A DNA stretch of 64,000 bases from Talaromyces rugulosus (GCF_013368755.1 NC_049563.1:3348001-3412000); one strand, 5' to 3'; counted from the stretch's first letter, positions 47,977 through 59,564 are shown. Numbers and translations are program-made. Notes: generated from the sequence alone by a model not told the origin.

Positions 47977-49795
47977 CTATTCGGTTTTTTCGCTCTCGAC
48001 CACAGGAGGACCTTGGTCAGGAGAGTGTTGTTGTTGCTCCGCTACGGCTTGTCGTGGTGCCGGCGGGATACCGTTGCTGGAGGAGTAGTTGTTATAGTTA
48101 TTGGCCTCGATAATCTCCTGGCTACGCTTGGCTTCTGGTGTTGGGGCCTCGAGCATGGTGCTGTGCGCCTCGATGCCGTAGCGGTCGGCGTGCGGGATTT
48201 CGTGGCCGTCGGCGAGTTGGGCGGCCTTTTGAGGGGTCCAGGCGAGGTAGTCTCTTCGGACTTCAACGTAATCATAAGCAAACTCTCCGAGCTGGTCGTC
48301 GTCCATGCCGAGCAGCTCGGCTTCCTCAGAGGCGCGGAGTTTGAGACCAGGCGTGATGTTGATCAGGTAGGCGATGATCGCCGACATGACAAAGGCGTAT
48401 CCACAGGCGGCAACGATGTATGCAACCTGAATGTAGAGCTGGCGGTAGTTGTGTGTAATCCAACCACCTGGCATGCCAATATTGACACCGTCCAAACCAA
48501 TGATTGCGTCCGAGGCAAACAGAGCATTGGCAAGGAGACCGATAATGCCGGCGACGCCGTGTTCAGCAAACACATCCATAGAGTCGTCGATTTTGATCCA
48601 GTACTTGACTGCAAAAAAGTTAGTTTCAGCTTTCAATAGCAGGTGGTTTCCAATGACGAACCTTTGGTGGCATAATTGCACACGATTCCAGTGACTATTC
48701 CCAGAATGACACTTGCCCATGGAGTTATAAAACCCGAAGCAGGAGTGGCAGCAACCAGCCCAGAAATAGTGCCAGAGCACCAGCCGACCATGGACCACTT
48801 CCTTGCCAATCGCCAGTCCAAAAGAACCCAGGCAATGGCAGCAAAAGTAGCAGCAATGTTAGAGTTCCAGCACGCCATGGTGGCACGCAGGTTGGCGCCA
48901 AAAGAAGAACCGCCGTTGAATCCGAGCCAGCCAAACCACAGGAAAACCGTTCCCAGCAGGATGAGGGACACGTTGTGAGGACGGAAATTGAGCATCATTC
49001 GTTCCTGGCGGCGACCGAGGACCATGGAGTAGGCGAGCGCGGAGAGGCCAGAGCCGATTTCGACGGGGCCACCACCGGCGTAATCCATCACGCCGTACGC
49101 GTAGCCCCAGCCGTTGACGTTCCACGCCCAGCAGGCAAGCGGACAGTAGACGATTGTAGCCCAGAGGAAGGTGAAAACCATGGCGGGTAGTAGGCGGCCT
49201 CGTTCGGCAACGGCGCCCATGACGATGGCAGCGGTGACGGCACAGAATTGCATCTAACTAGTTAGTTTTGAATTTACAAGAAGAGAAAAGACCGCTTACC
49301 TGGTAAAAGGCATACAACAGCTCTGGCACGAGTGGTGAACCCGGGCTGGGTGCACCAAGCGTGTTCATCAAACCAAAGCTATGCAGATTCCCAATAAAGC
49401 CATTGGTCGCTGTGGGCGAAAAGGCCAAGGAATAACCCCAAAAGTACCACTGAAAAGTAACAACAGACATTGAGCCCATGCAGGCCCAGATCATGCTCAG
49501 GGCAGACTTGCGGCGTGCAAGGCCAGAGTAGAGAAAGCCGAGGCCTGGCACCATGACCATGACCATGGCCGAGGCGACGATGATGTAGGCCTGGTCACCG
49601 GACTGATACCATTTGTTCAAGTTTTCGATGTCTACCCAAGTCAGTACGATATATAAACCAATGGACATGTGCAGACTGACGTGAATCACCGCCCAGTTCT
49701 GCATTGGTGGTCAGGGAGTAATCTGCAGGGGCGCCAGTCCAGTTGTACGAGGCATATCCCGGAGCGTAGGGCGCCTGGCCAGTAGATGACGACAT
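47977..49795 (-). CDS. meaA: Ammonium transporter, Mep/Amt family (MeaA-like, Glu in the twin-His position)
   Basis: Plasma-membrane ammonium permease. Four exons (49795-49690, 49631-49300, 49253-48662, 48608-47977) give 553 residues. The family core begins NKWYQSGDQAYIIVASAMVMVMVPGLGFLYSGLARRKSALSMIW; FQWYFWGYSLAFS, GAVAERGRL, GTVFLWFGWLGFNGGS and CWNSNIAATFAAIAW follow. The twin-His pore motif has Glu in first place (GGGPVEIGSGLSALAY) and His in second (DVFAEHGVAGIIGLL). In yeast the E-H form marks Mep1/Mep3, while Mep2 is H-H; by that rule this is closer to A. nidulans MeaA than MepA. The C-tail is long, with acidic and Gln-rich parts. GATA motifs upstream suggest AreA control. The name meaA is inferred. 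Confidence 0.88.
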
Positions 49796-51499
49796 GACTG
49801 TTCTGTTCTTCTCGGCTGGAAATAGTGAAATCGGGAAGTGAGGTTGAGGTTGAGGCTGAGGTTCAGTGCTGGTCAACAGCTGTGCGAATTTTTTTTTTTT
49901 TTTCAAAAAAAAAGCTGACACCCTCAATGTCTTCTTCTTCTTCTTCTTCTTCTCCCGGGCAAGCTGGAGAGAAAGAAAGCAATGGCGAGAATGGAGCGAC
50001 TCGGCGTACGTATATATTTTTCTGGAAAGGGCCGGGCAGGGCGTGGGTGGGTCTGGGCCGGGAGGCAGCTGTCGTGGGGAATAAATTGTGATTATGATTT
50101 GAATTTGCAATGGTAATGGGAATGATTAATGGGTCGATCGAGATAGACAAGACTTTTAGGAGCGCGCTAGCAGACGGCGGATCGCGTGTTCATAGGCCCG
50201 GAGCGGACCAGCGGCGAGTAATAGTCAGGACGTAGCTTATTCTTGTTGTTGGACAAAGGTATTGTTGTTTGGGCTGAGTTGGACTGAGATGAGAGTAGTG
50301 TTAGTGATGGATGATGAATGAATGGTAGTAGTAGTCGTCTGTCAGAGCACAGGGAGAGCAAAGGGAAAATGCCAGAGGGGGGAAAATCGGAGAAGGAAGG
50401 AAGAGGAAAAAAAAAAAAAAAAAAATACCAAAGCGCGCGGCTGATTGGGCACCAGCAGGCCGGCGAGATACCAGGCAAATCAGGCAAACAGCAACTTGTT
50501 AAATTCCGCACAGTCTCCAAGAAAAAGAGGTCAAAACAGAAGAGAAATAGAACTCCAAGAGTCTCAAGTCTCAAGAAGCGTCATCTGGCCGGACTCGAGC
50601 CCGATCGGGACCCAGCCGGGGCGTGGCAATTGCCTTCTTGCAGCGGTTTTGAAGGTCGGAGGGCCATCGGATCTGGCGATCGCCCGGCCAATTGCGTGTG
50701 GGAAACTGTATTTTTATCCTCATCCTCAGCCCACGGAAAAAGCAAACAGAAAAACAAGAAAAACAATAAACGCGCTTAGCGGGCACCGGCTGTGACATAT
50801 ATAGCCCTCGAGTTCTGAGCCTCTGATAAGATGAGCATCGTGACTCGCATCTCTCCAGCAGCCCGTTATCTGGTTATCTAGAGATAGGAAGTAATTAAGC
50901 AGCCCTCTACCTCTACACGTTCTTTGCGTACACACACACTGCTGTTACTGTCAGGGTATTTCCAGCTGGTCGTCCCAAAAAGGTCTACGAGAAACAGCCC
51001 TGATTGGCCAGAGATAAAGATTGAACGGCCCTGGTCGCCACGCCCCACAATTGTGGGTCGTCGTGCATGGCTAGTGGCTGCCGCGTTCGGCATAGGCGAC
51101 AAGGGATCCCTGTCGCTATCGCGGGCTCTGGTTGGCTGCAGATAAGGCTTGTTTGGGTGCAGCCTGATTGGCTGGACGCATTTTGCTTATTTTCGTCTGG
51201 AGATCTCCAATTTACGGGGTGCGGTCACGTGCATCCCTTTCCTATTTTCCCCGGCGGCAGCGACATCGGCCAGTGCATGCTAATAATACGATACACCACC
51301 ATGTCAGCACGGAGTATGTTATACACCATGAGAACTTCTGTAGGACGGCATCTGTACCAGGTACCACAATCTCACGATCCCATCTGTCACTACGCCCGGG
51401 TACATGGGTAACTCTAAAGCGACCACACAAACTCATGACTGGTATATGCAATATTCTATATAATAAATAGTATGTAGACGTAGATAGCTGCAAAGTATA
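49796..51499. promoter_or_regulatory. Long meaA upstream region with GATA cluster
   Basis: 1,704 bp between meaA and the 3' end of cog4, both on the minus strand, so mainly meaA promoter and leader. Near the start codon there is a T15-C-A9 near-palindrome (49889-49913) and a CTT repeat (about 49930-49952). GATA-type motifs cluster farther out. No gene is seen in the many short frames. Confidence 0.5.
50824..51148. promoter_or_regulatory. Cluster of AreA-like GATA motifs
   Basis: TGATAAG at 50824-50830, TTATCTGGTTATCTAGAGATAG at 50866-50887 (three GATA cores, two inverted), AGATAAAG at 51012-51019 and CAGATAAGG at 51140-51148. HGATAR is the site of fungal nitrogen GATA factors; the nearest downstream gene is the ammonium permease, about 1.0-1.35 kb away. 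Confidence 0.45.
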
Positions 51500-54088
51500 C
51501 TACCGCACCATCGCCCGCGCCCGCGTGCGCTCCTCGGCGTTGAGCTTGTCCACCACCTCCGCCGCCTCACCAGCACCAACCACCTCGTCCCACTCGTCCT
51601 CGTCCATCGCCATCACCATCGTCAGCTGCACGCAGCGCGCAAACGTGTCGCGGTGCCGGTACCGCACCGGCGTGCCCTGGCTGCTGCCCACCTCGATCAC
51701 CGCGTTGACAATCCCCGCGACATCCCGCTCCAGCCGCGTCGCGCCCAGCGGGTTGACGCGTGCGTGGTACGACCACAGCCGCTTCTCTAGTAGTCGCGCC
51801 AGATATGCCACCGTCACCGTGAGCAGCCGGTCAAACGCCGTCGTCGTGAGGATTCGCGACATTGGTAGTAGCAGTTCCGCCCATGCCGCTGCAAACCGCG
51901 GCCGGACAAGCTCTGCCCGACTGTGTTCTTCGTCCTCTTCGTCCTCTTCGTCGTCGTACGACTGGTATGTGCTGGTGGGATCGTCGGCGTTTTGTGGCTG
52001 GTACTCAATATCCCGAAAGGCATCCGCAAGAATGGGCCGCAGTCGACCCTTGATCACGTTGTTGAACACGACCTGAATCGCGTTCGATATCAATTCGTTG
52101 GCCTTGGTCTCGAACGATGCCGACAGCGACTGCAGGGCCTGGCTGACAACAGTAGCATCGTCTGCCAGAGGAAACAACGACTCCAACCCGCCCGCCGCTT
52201 CGTCTGCTCCGCTGGACTTGCCGCGGTCAACATGCCCACGCACAATCCGTCGGATGTAATCAACGGCGACATCCAGGTTGTTGATCAGCACGAGAAACGC
52301 AACTACCGTTGGCTCCGGTTGCTGCGTGCCCTGAACCGGCGGCCTTATATAGTATTCATCTCGCATCTTCCGCTGCACCATTCCAATGAAATCGGTGCCC
52401 AATATCCGCGACACTGTCGGTATGACATTGGTGACTACCTGTACCTGAGCCGTGGCGATGGATTGCTGCAGCACTTTATTGACAATGTACATAATATCGT
52501 CCACCGCTGAGGTGATGTGCGGTCGCTCGGAAGTGAGAGGCCGGTGGACATTCAATGTCAGCCCCGAAGGCTGCTCGTCCAGTTGAAACGCTTTCTCCAC
52601 TGACCGACGGAAGAAGAACATGGTCATCGTGTTAAAGGGTGCTATCAATCGGTCTCGAATCTTTTTGGCCAAAGAAGACGTCACCAAAAAGTCCGGGAGT
52701 ACCAGGGGAGCTTCTGTATTCTCCGCCTCTTCCGGGGGCTGCTATTTTGTCAATATAACTTATATTTATTTTATTTTGGGTTTAAGGGCACTCACTGCGC
52801 AGTTGTCGGCTAAAAATCGAGTGTAAAGTGACCACCTCCCCAGCATAACAGCCAGCTCGTTAAGAATGCCGTCGACTTCTTTCATGTCAACCCCTTCATC
52901 CTCTGTGGATGTGCTGTCTCTGTTTGCCGGCGACCCCGTTCTTGGTGTGCCTGCTGATCGTTGTGTTGGCAGAAAACTCTGGACCAAGAATGTAAAAGCA
53001 TAAGACTTGGTCTCGGTCAACTTGCGATCGACGTTCTTCTCATCGCTCCATGTATCAATAATAATCCCCCCCTGAACGTCAGCTTCAACTTGTAGCCTCT
53101 CAATCACTCGTGTCATTTTGCCGGACCCGTAGTGGCGCTCCACCAGACCACCATGTCCATCAACAATCTGGGCGATGTGCTCAAACAGTTTCGTAAGCGC
53201 CGTTGCATAGAAATAACCTTCCTTTCCTTGCATGTTCTCCGGACCCGTGCTTAGGTTAGACCGTGCCCTTGAGGCCACTCCTTGACAGACATATCGGCCG
53301 TACACATCCAAACCAACTTCAGACCGACCGATAAGAGGGAACAATTTAAAAAACCGGGTTATCTTGGCGCCATTGGTCTCCTTGACAGCCTTGTCGAACT
53401 CGCGGAGAAACAGGCCACACAGAGACTCCGACGCATTATTCAATGTCACGCTCGGCGGGTCGGGAACTTCAGCGGTAGGCACAATCTGGGCAGCAAAGGC
53501 GCCGTGAACCACTTCCGGAGGGATTTTGGATGCGCGGTTCAGATAGCTGGCAGCCGTCTCCCAGTCCTGGGGTCCTTCCATCGACCCTGTCACGCCCAGC
53601 ACACACGCCTTCAGCTCGGCCACCTGCTCGACCACCTCCAGCGTCGCTTTGACTCGGGCCTGTTCCAGGTCTAGTCGTCGCACCGCGCTCGACAGACGGC
53701 CGGCCGTCGTGGCGGCGCCCGAGAGCATTCCATTGCTGATATTCCGTGTCGTGCTTGCCTGCGAGCCCAGGTGGGCACGCAGTAGATCCAGGCGTCCGAG
53801 TTCCCGCGAAAAGTCTTGTTGTGATGCTACCAGGGCGTCGAGGCGGGCTGTCACCGCGGCTTCCTGGTCGTGCAGGTGCGACAGCGTCGCTTTGATTTCT
53901 GACACGGAGCTGGCATTGAAGATGTCTGGCGATGGCGAGGCCACATGAGAGCCGTTGGTGTCTGCGAGTATGCCGTTGGCTGTGGACATGTTGGGCCGCG
54001 GGGAAGGTTGACTGTTGACAGATGGAAGCGGCGTCGATGTTCTGTCAGGGGCAGAATAGCCCGCCCCACCGGCATGCGGCTTTCCCAT
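51500..54088 (-). CDS. COG4: Conserved oligomeric Golgi complex subunit 4 (Cog4)
   Basis: Lobe A subunit of the COG tethering complex, which docks recycling vesicles at the Golgi by binding SNAREs and Sly1. Two exons (54088-52796, 52741-51500) give 844 residues. The N-terminus is Pro/Ser-rich (~55). A coiled-coil segment follows at ~60-140 (SEIKATLSHLHDQEAAVTARLDALVASQQDFSRELGRLDLLRAHLG). Then comes the Cog4 core: KLFEHIAQIVDGHGGLVERHYG, MTRVIERLQVEADVQGGIIIDTW, and in exon 2 SAVDDIMYIVNKVLQQSIAT, AFLVLINNLDVAVDYIRRI and RDVAGIVNAVIEV. A proteobiased insert (TSTYQSYDDEEDEEDEEHS) is fungus-specific. The C-terminus (CVQLTMVMAMDEDEWDEVVG) fits the family. Divergent from the sirtuin gene. Confidence 0.92.
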
Positions 54089-54509
54089 TGGCCAGTCTGC
54101 GGGCGGTCAGCCAGAAGTTACCTGCAACACAGCCTACAAATAACAAATTCACACAGTTAGATAATCCTGGCAGAAGAGCCTCAATCTTTCAAAAGACAAC
54201 TTACAAACTGACACGTACAACGTGCAATACTGGAGCCTGCAGGCCAGCCCTGGGGCGCAGCGCGTTACTGTATCGGGACTGGTTTGCGGATTGACGTTAT
54301 CTGCCTGGAGCTGGCAAATCGTCATAAATATTGCACTCGTCCTCCACCACACATCAATTGATGTCAATAAAACTACCTAAACCTCGACCCAGGGCCTTTG
54401 AAGAGTAGTTCAATCGCAAAACTCGACTAACGCTCTCACATTCAAAATAGGCCGCTATCACAAACCGCAGCGCTCGCATCCCAAGAGGAGCCGCAGGCGG
54501 GGCAGCAAG
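54089..54509. promoter_or_regulatory. Divergent promoter region cog4 / hst2
   Basis: 421 bp between two divergent start codons. No conserved frame; no strong TATA box seen. Contains a 5-bp spaced CTCGACTAACGCTC-like stretch (about 54421) without clear meaning. Confidence 0.45.
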
Positions 54510-55716
54510 ATGGGCAACGAAGCTTCCACGCCCATAGACGACGGCGTTCGCCCGGCAACCTTGAAGCGGCGAGACCTGGAGTCGGTGGCTAGTTATATCC
54601 TCAAGAAAAATGCTCGACGCATTGTGGTGCTGGTGAGAGAAAATTTGGCTTCCTTCATGCAAACTTTATATACTAAATTTACATCCGCAGACCGGGGCCG
54701 GCATCAGTACGTCGGCGGGCATACCAGACTTCAGATCGCCAGATACGGGAATCTACTCCAATCTCGCTCACCTCGACCTCCCAGACCCCGAAGCGGTGTT
54801 CAGTATCAACTTCTTCCGGGAAAACCCCGTTCCCTTTTACACACTGGCCAGGGAGCTCTATCCAGGTCGATATCGACCAACCATTGCCCACTCGTTCATC
54901 ACGCTACTACATAGAAAAGACCGGCTTTTGAAACTCTTTACGCAAAACATTGATTGTTTAGAACGGGCCGCCGGTGTCCCAGGCGACAAAATCATCGAGG
55001 CCCACGGAAGCTTTGCCTCGCAGCACTGCATTGACTGCAAGAGCGAGTATCCGGATGATCTCATTAGAGAAGCTGTCGAAAAGGGCCATGTCCCTCACTG
55101 TCTGACACCGCAATGTAACGGGCTGGTCAAGCCTGATATTGTCTTTTTCGGCGAAGCCCTCCCCGCAGACTTTTTCAGCAACCGCGAGCTCCCCGCCGAG
55201 GCCGATTTGTGTATTGTCATGGGCACCAGTCTCACAGTCCAGCCGTTTGCCAGTCTGCCAAGCTTCTGCCGCGACGAGACGCCTCGCGTGCTCATCAATA
55301 TGGAACGAGTTGGCGGTCTGGGATCCCGTGCTGACGACGTGCTCCTCCTGGGAGACTGTGATGCAGGTGTGCGCAAATTGGCGCAGGCGCTGGGGTGGCT
55401 GGAGGAATTAGAAGCGCTCTGGGAAGAGACGAATCCGGATAAAGAGGCCAGAAAAAGGGAAACAGCGCCAAAGAAAACTCGCGATGAGCAGTTGCACGAC
55501 GAGGTCGACCGTCTCACCGCTGACATTGACCGTGCGCTGCATTTGTCGAGCAGTCACCAGGACCGTGTGCGCGGGCACTTGGCCAAGGAGAACGATAACA
55601 ACAAGCAGCCTACAGGCGAGCAAGACGACAAAACTCTTCGGTCAAATGCAGGGGGGAGCGAGCAAGGCGGATTGGGTCATGTGTATCCGCATCTAGACAA
55701 GAAATCGGCATTGTGA
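54510..55716 (+). CDS. HST2: Class I sirtuin, Hst2/SIRT2-like NAD+-dependent deacetylase
   Basis: Removes acetyl groups from lysines (histone H4K16, tubulin and others in related proteins) using NAD+. Two exons (54510-54632, 54691-55716) give 382 residues. NAD motifs are VVLTGAGISTSAGIPDFRS and FTQNIDCLERAAG; the catalytic His is in EAHGSFA. The zinc site has CIDC and CLTPQC. VKPDIVFFGEALP, CIVMGTSLTVQPFASLP and LINMERVG complete the Rossmann fold. The C-tail (~270-382) is charged and low in order. The protein begins MGNEAS, which fits an N-myristoylation signal (Gly2, small residue at 6). The layout and short tail favour Hst2 over nuclear Sir2/Hst1. Confidence 0.92.
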
Positions 55717-56114
55717 TATAGACTGGATTGATGCTGTTCATAGTTCATAGTTCATGGTTCATACTTTATAATTACATGCTAGCCTGACCGGCGGCACCAA
55801 GAACTGCCTATAATAACTCCGAGTAAAAAATTATACAGAATAATATGATGCATCTTGCAGCGTCGAGGCGGTGTGCGGGGAAGAAGACGTGAAGCTCTCT
55901 CACCGGACTGCGAGAGCCCGAAGCCTGGGCCCCGCCGCCGCCGCCCCACGTCTGGTCCTGCCTTGCTAGGTCGATGACATCCATCCCGGTTTCCTTCTTT
56001 TCTTCTCTTTTTCTCTTCTTCTGCCCCTCGTGTTCTTCTCTGCGCCCATTCTGTCATCTTGCCCCGAGAACTACTCTTATTCTTCCTGTGTCTTGTCGTC
56101 GCTGAACCGCCATC
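55717..56114. other. Intergenic: hst2 3' side and hexokinase promoter
   Basis: 398 bp. The hst2-proximal part has the repeat TCATAGTTCATAGTTCATGG (about 55739-55758). The hexokinase-proximal part is a strong pyrimidine tract (TTCTTTTCTTCTCTTTTTC, about 55996-56014), typical just upstream of highly expressed fungal genes. Confidence 0.5.
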
Positions 56115-57820
56115 ATGGTTGGAATTGGTCCCCGGCGCCGGCCCTCCCGTAAGGGTAAGTAGCTGCCCCTCACTGGCTGGCTCGTCTGCCATTGATGAGG
56201 CTGAACAATTCGTGCCGCAACAGGTTCTATGACCGATATCCCCAAGAATCTGTTGGACCAGATCAAGGAGTTTGAAGATGTCTTTACCGTCGACCGCCAG
56301 AAGCTCAAGGAGGTCGTGGCTCACTTTATCAAGGAGCTGGAGAAAGGTAACCCCCACCTCTATCGCTTTGTCTCTTTTCGTGATACTAATTTCTATCTAT
56401 CTATCCAGGTTTGAGTGTCGAAGGAGGCAACATTGTAAGTCCCGCGCCAGCCAACCCAGGAGCAAACAATTAATTGACTATCGTCAAGCCGATGAACGTG
56501 ACTTGGGTCTTTGGATTCCCCAACGGTGACGAACAGGGCACCTTCCTTGCCCTTGACATGGGCGGTACCAACCTGCGTGTGTGTGAAATCGAGTTGACCG
56601 AGGAGCGCGGAGAGTTTGACATCACGCAATCGAAATACCGTATCCCGGAAGAGCTGAAAACGGGCACCGCCGAGGAACTGTGGGAATATATTGCCGACTG
56701 CCTGCAGCAATTCATCGAGTATCACCACGAAAATGAAGAGCTCTCCAACCTCCCTCTGGGCTTTACCTTTTCTTATCCCGCCACCCAGGAATACATTGAC
56801 CATGGTGTGCTGCAACGATGGACCAAGGGTTTCGACATTGAAGGCGTCGAAGGCAAAGATGTCGTTCCACCGTTCGAGGAGGTTTTGAGAAAGAGGGTAT
56901 GCGATCTAATTAAGAATTAACATTCACAACCGCTGACGAGCTAGGGCCTCCCCATCAAAACCACCGCACTGATCAACGATACCACCGGAACCCTGATTGC
57001 CTCTGCCTACACCGACTCCGATATGAAGATTGGATGTATCTTCGGCACCGGCGTCAATGCCGCGTACATGGAAGATGCCGGGTCTATCCCCAAGATTGCG
57101 CACCTTAACCTGCCACCTGATACTCCCATTGCCATCAACTGTGAATACGGCGCCTTTGACAACGAGCACGTGGTTCTCCCACGCACAAAGTACGATATCG
57201 TCATTGACCGGGACTCGCCTCGGCCGGGTCAACAGGCTTTCGAGAAGATGACCGCCGGCTTGTACCTGGGTGAAATTTATCGATTGGCCCTTTTGGACGT
57301 CATTGAGACCAAGCCTGGGCTCATTTGCGAAAAACAAGACGTTTCTAAACTGCGGAAGCCTTACTCACTCGACGCCTCCTTCCTGTCTGCTATCGAAGAG
57401 GACCCCTTTGAGAACTTGCAAGAGACCCAGGAACTCTTTGAGCGCGTTCTTAACCTCAAGCTGGTCAAGTCTGAGCTCGAAATGTGCCGTCGACTAGCCG
57501 AGCTCATTGGCACGCGGGCAGCTCGCCTGTCTGCGTGCGGTGTCGCTGCAATTTGCACAAAGAAGAATATTGAGCGATGCCACGTTGGTGCGGACGGCTC
57601 AGTGTTTACCAAATACCCACACTTCAAGGCCCGTGGCGCCCAGGCCCTGCGCGAGATCCTTGACTGGCCGGACAACGAAAAGGACAAGGTTGTGATCATG
57701 CCTGCCGAAGATGGATCTGGCGTGGGAGCGGCCTTGATTGCCGCCCTGACGCTGAAGCGCGTCAAGGAGGGCAATGTCGCAGGTATCCGGGACAAGAACT
57801 CGATGTTGAAGTTGATCTGA
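56115..57820 (+). CDS. hxkA: Hexokinase (HxkA)
   Basis: Phosphorylates glucose and fructose with ATP as the first step of glycolysis. Five exons (56115-56154, 56224-56346, 56409-56434, 56489-56896, 56945-57820) give 490 residues, the usual length. Exon 3 is a 26-nt microexon coding LSVEGGN. The N-terminus MVGIGPRRRPSRKGSM is near-identical to known Aspergillus hexokinases. Motifs: FLALDMGGTNLRVCEI (phosphate 1), GFTFSYPATQ and KTTALINDTTGTLIASAY (sugar binding with the catalytic Asp in NDTTG), GCIFGTGVNAAY, INCEYGAFDN, and SGVGAALIAAL (adenosine). Catalytic residues are all present, unlike the regulatory hexokinase-like proteins XprF/HxkC. Confidence 0.96.
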
Positions 57821-58236
57821 TACAGGTAATCGTCAGGTTGATGAAGAACATACATGTGTACGTAGATAGATCAAGAAAACTTGACTAATGACTTTGAGTG
57901 TATTTTATTTTTGATGATTGTATTCGTATCTGTATTGACCTTTGATAATAAGTAGTACCTTTACCAGCTGCTGATCCCATCATAGCTTATACAGCCTGGC
58001 AGACTTGTCGGTTGGCTACTATTTACAAGTAGTTCTTTGATATCCGGACAAGAAAGCGATCGATATGCGGAGAATGAGCCGAGGCCCACCGCGGCTATGT
58101 CTTCCCCGCGTTTTGGAGCTCCGAGCTGGCCCAACGCTATTTTGACCCTAACATATATAATCCACCCATTGTCCAGCCGTTCAATCCAACCCTGTTCTTT
58201 CTAGGGTGCTAATGCCAAATACGCTATAATCTAAAA
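57821..58236. other. Intergenic: hxkA 3' side and hydratase promoter
   Basis: 416 bp between two plus-strand genes. AT-rich 3' UTR-like sequence near 57880-57960; a TATATAAT element (58153-58160) about 80 bp before the hydratase ATG may be a TATA box. No gene seen. Confidence 0.5.
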
Positions 58237-59149
58237 ATGGCCGACCAACTCCACAGCCAACCTCCCTCCTCGCAATACTACCTCCTCTCCTACCCAGCTC
58301 CGCACGTTCTGCTCGTCACCATCAACCGCGAAAAACAACGCAATGCACTCAACTACCAAGCCCACTGGGACGCCGACGCCATTTTTCGCTGGTTCGACAA
58401 GGAACCTTCCCTGCGCGTCGCCATCGTTACAGGGAAAGGCTCCAAGGCTTTCTGTGCAGGCCAGGACTTGATCGAGCAACGCTCGCGCGCGAGTGCCGCT
58501 GCAGAGGGGGATCAAGAGAAGCAGAGAGGACTATCGCACCCGTCAGGTGGGTTTATGGGATTGAGTCGACGAAGGGGTAAGAAACCTGTGGTTGCGGCGG
58601 TGAATGGGTTCGCGTTGGGTGGCGGATTTGAGATTTGTTTGAACTGGTGCGGTTTTCTTGAGTAATTTTTTTGGTTGAAAAACAGGAATTGACAGGAAAA
58701 AAAATAGTGATATGATCGTGGCATCCCCAACTGCAACTTTCGGTCTCCCCGAGGCCCAAGTCGGCCTGTATGCTGCCGCTGGCGGTCTCGCGCGCATTAC
58801 GCGCATCAGCGGTCTGCAGATTGCTTCTGAAATCGCCATGGCGAACCGGAAACTCACAGCGGAAGAAGCACACCGATACCTACTCGTCAACAAAATCAGC
58901 AAAACCCCAGAGTCCGTGGTCGACGAGGCGATCGAGCTGGCCCTCAAGATCTCGAATCTATCGCCAGATTCGGTTATTGTGACCCGTCATGGTATCAGAG
59001 AGGCGTGGGAGAATCCGAGCGTGGAGGGAGCGACTATCAGGACGCAGCAGGAGTATTTGGAGAAGCTGGTTGAAGGGGAGAATTTTGCGATTGGCGTGAA
59101 TGCGTTTGCGGGCAAGAAGAAGCCGGAGTGGGTGCCGTCGAAACTTTGA
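58237..59149 (+). CDS. Enoyl-CoA hydratase/isomerase family protein with PTS1 (peroxisomal)
   Basis: Crotonase-fold enzyme, probably hydrating a 2-enoyl-CoA in peroxisomal beta-oxidation or amino-acid breakdown. Two exons (58237-58646, 58708-59149) give 283 residues. Visible: LLVTINREKQRNALN, AIVTGKGSKAFCAGQDL (oxyanion-hole segment), KKPVVAAVNGFALGGGFEICLNCDMIVASPTATFGLPEAQVGLYAAAGGLARITR (second oxyanion-hole Gly in ALGGG; Glu of the catalytic region in PEAQVG). The protein ends exactly in SKL, a canonical type 1 peroxisomal targeting signal. The insert RSRASAAAEGDQEKQRGLSH is not core. The precise substrate cannot be told from sequence. Confidence 0.9.
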
Positions 59150-59564
59150 ATCAATAGATATCAAGTGATATTTAGGATTATTTGACGGAATAGATTAAGG
59201 TAAAATTTTTGGACATCGAAAGAACAATTGGCCCCGATATACACCAACAACAAATCAAAGAAGAATAGAGATCAGTAATAAGGACCAAGGATGTCTTTAC
59301 AAATGCCATTTCTTTTTATCAACTTCCCGCCACTCTTTTTCATTCCAGACTTGTACCGTTTTATTTGTTTGTAGTTTTCCGGTTTGGGGAAATACGGACA
59401 CAATTGTTCACGCAGGCTCTTCACTCAAACCGGAAGTTTGTGTTTTTGATATTGGTACTCTGTAAACTGATGAACCTTCTCGCTGACCCTTTCAGGTGCC
59501 ACCCCGGTAAATAATCTCTAAACTGAAGTGTAGAGTAGCGCGATGTGGTATATATCAATTAATG
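59150..59564. other. Convergent intergenic region hydratase / dehalogenase-like
   Basis: 415 bp holding two converging 3' UTRs. No coding frame or structured RNA is recognised. Confidence 0.5.

Noticed and set aside
55779..56357. 192-codon minus-strand frame over the hexokinase promoter and first exons
   Set aside because: It runs antisense through hxkA exons 1 and 2 and a purine-rich tract; no domain.
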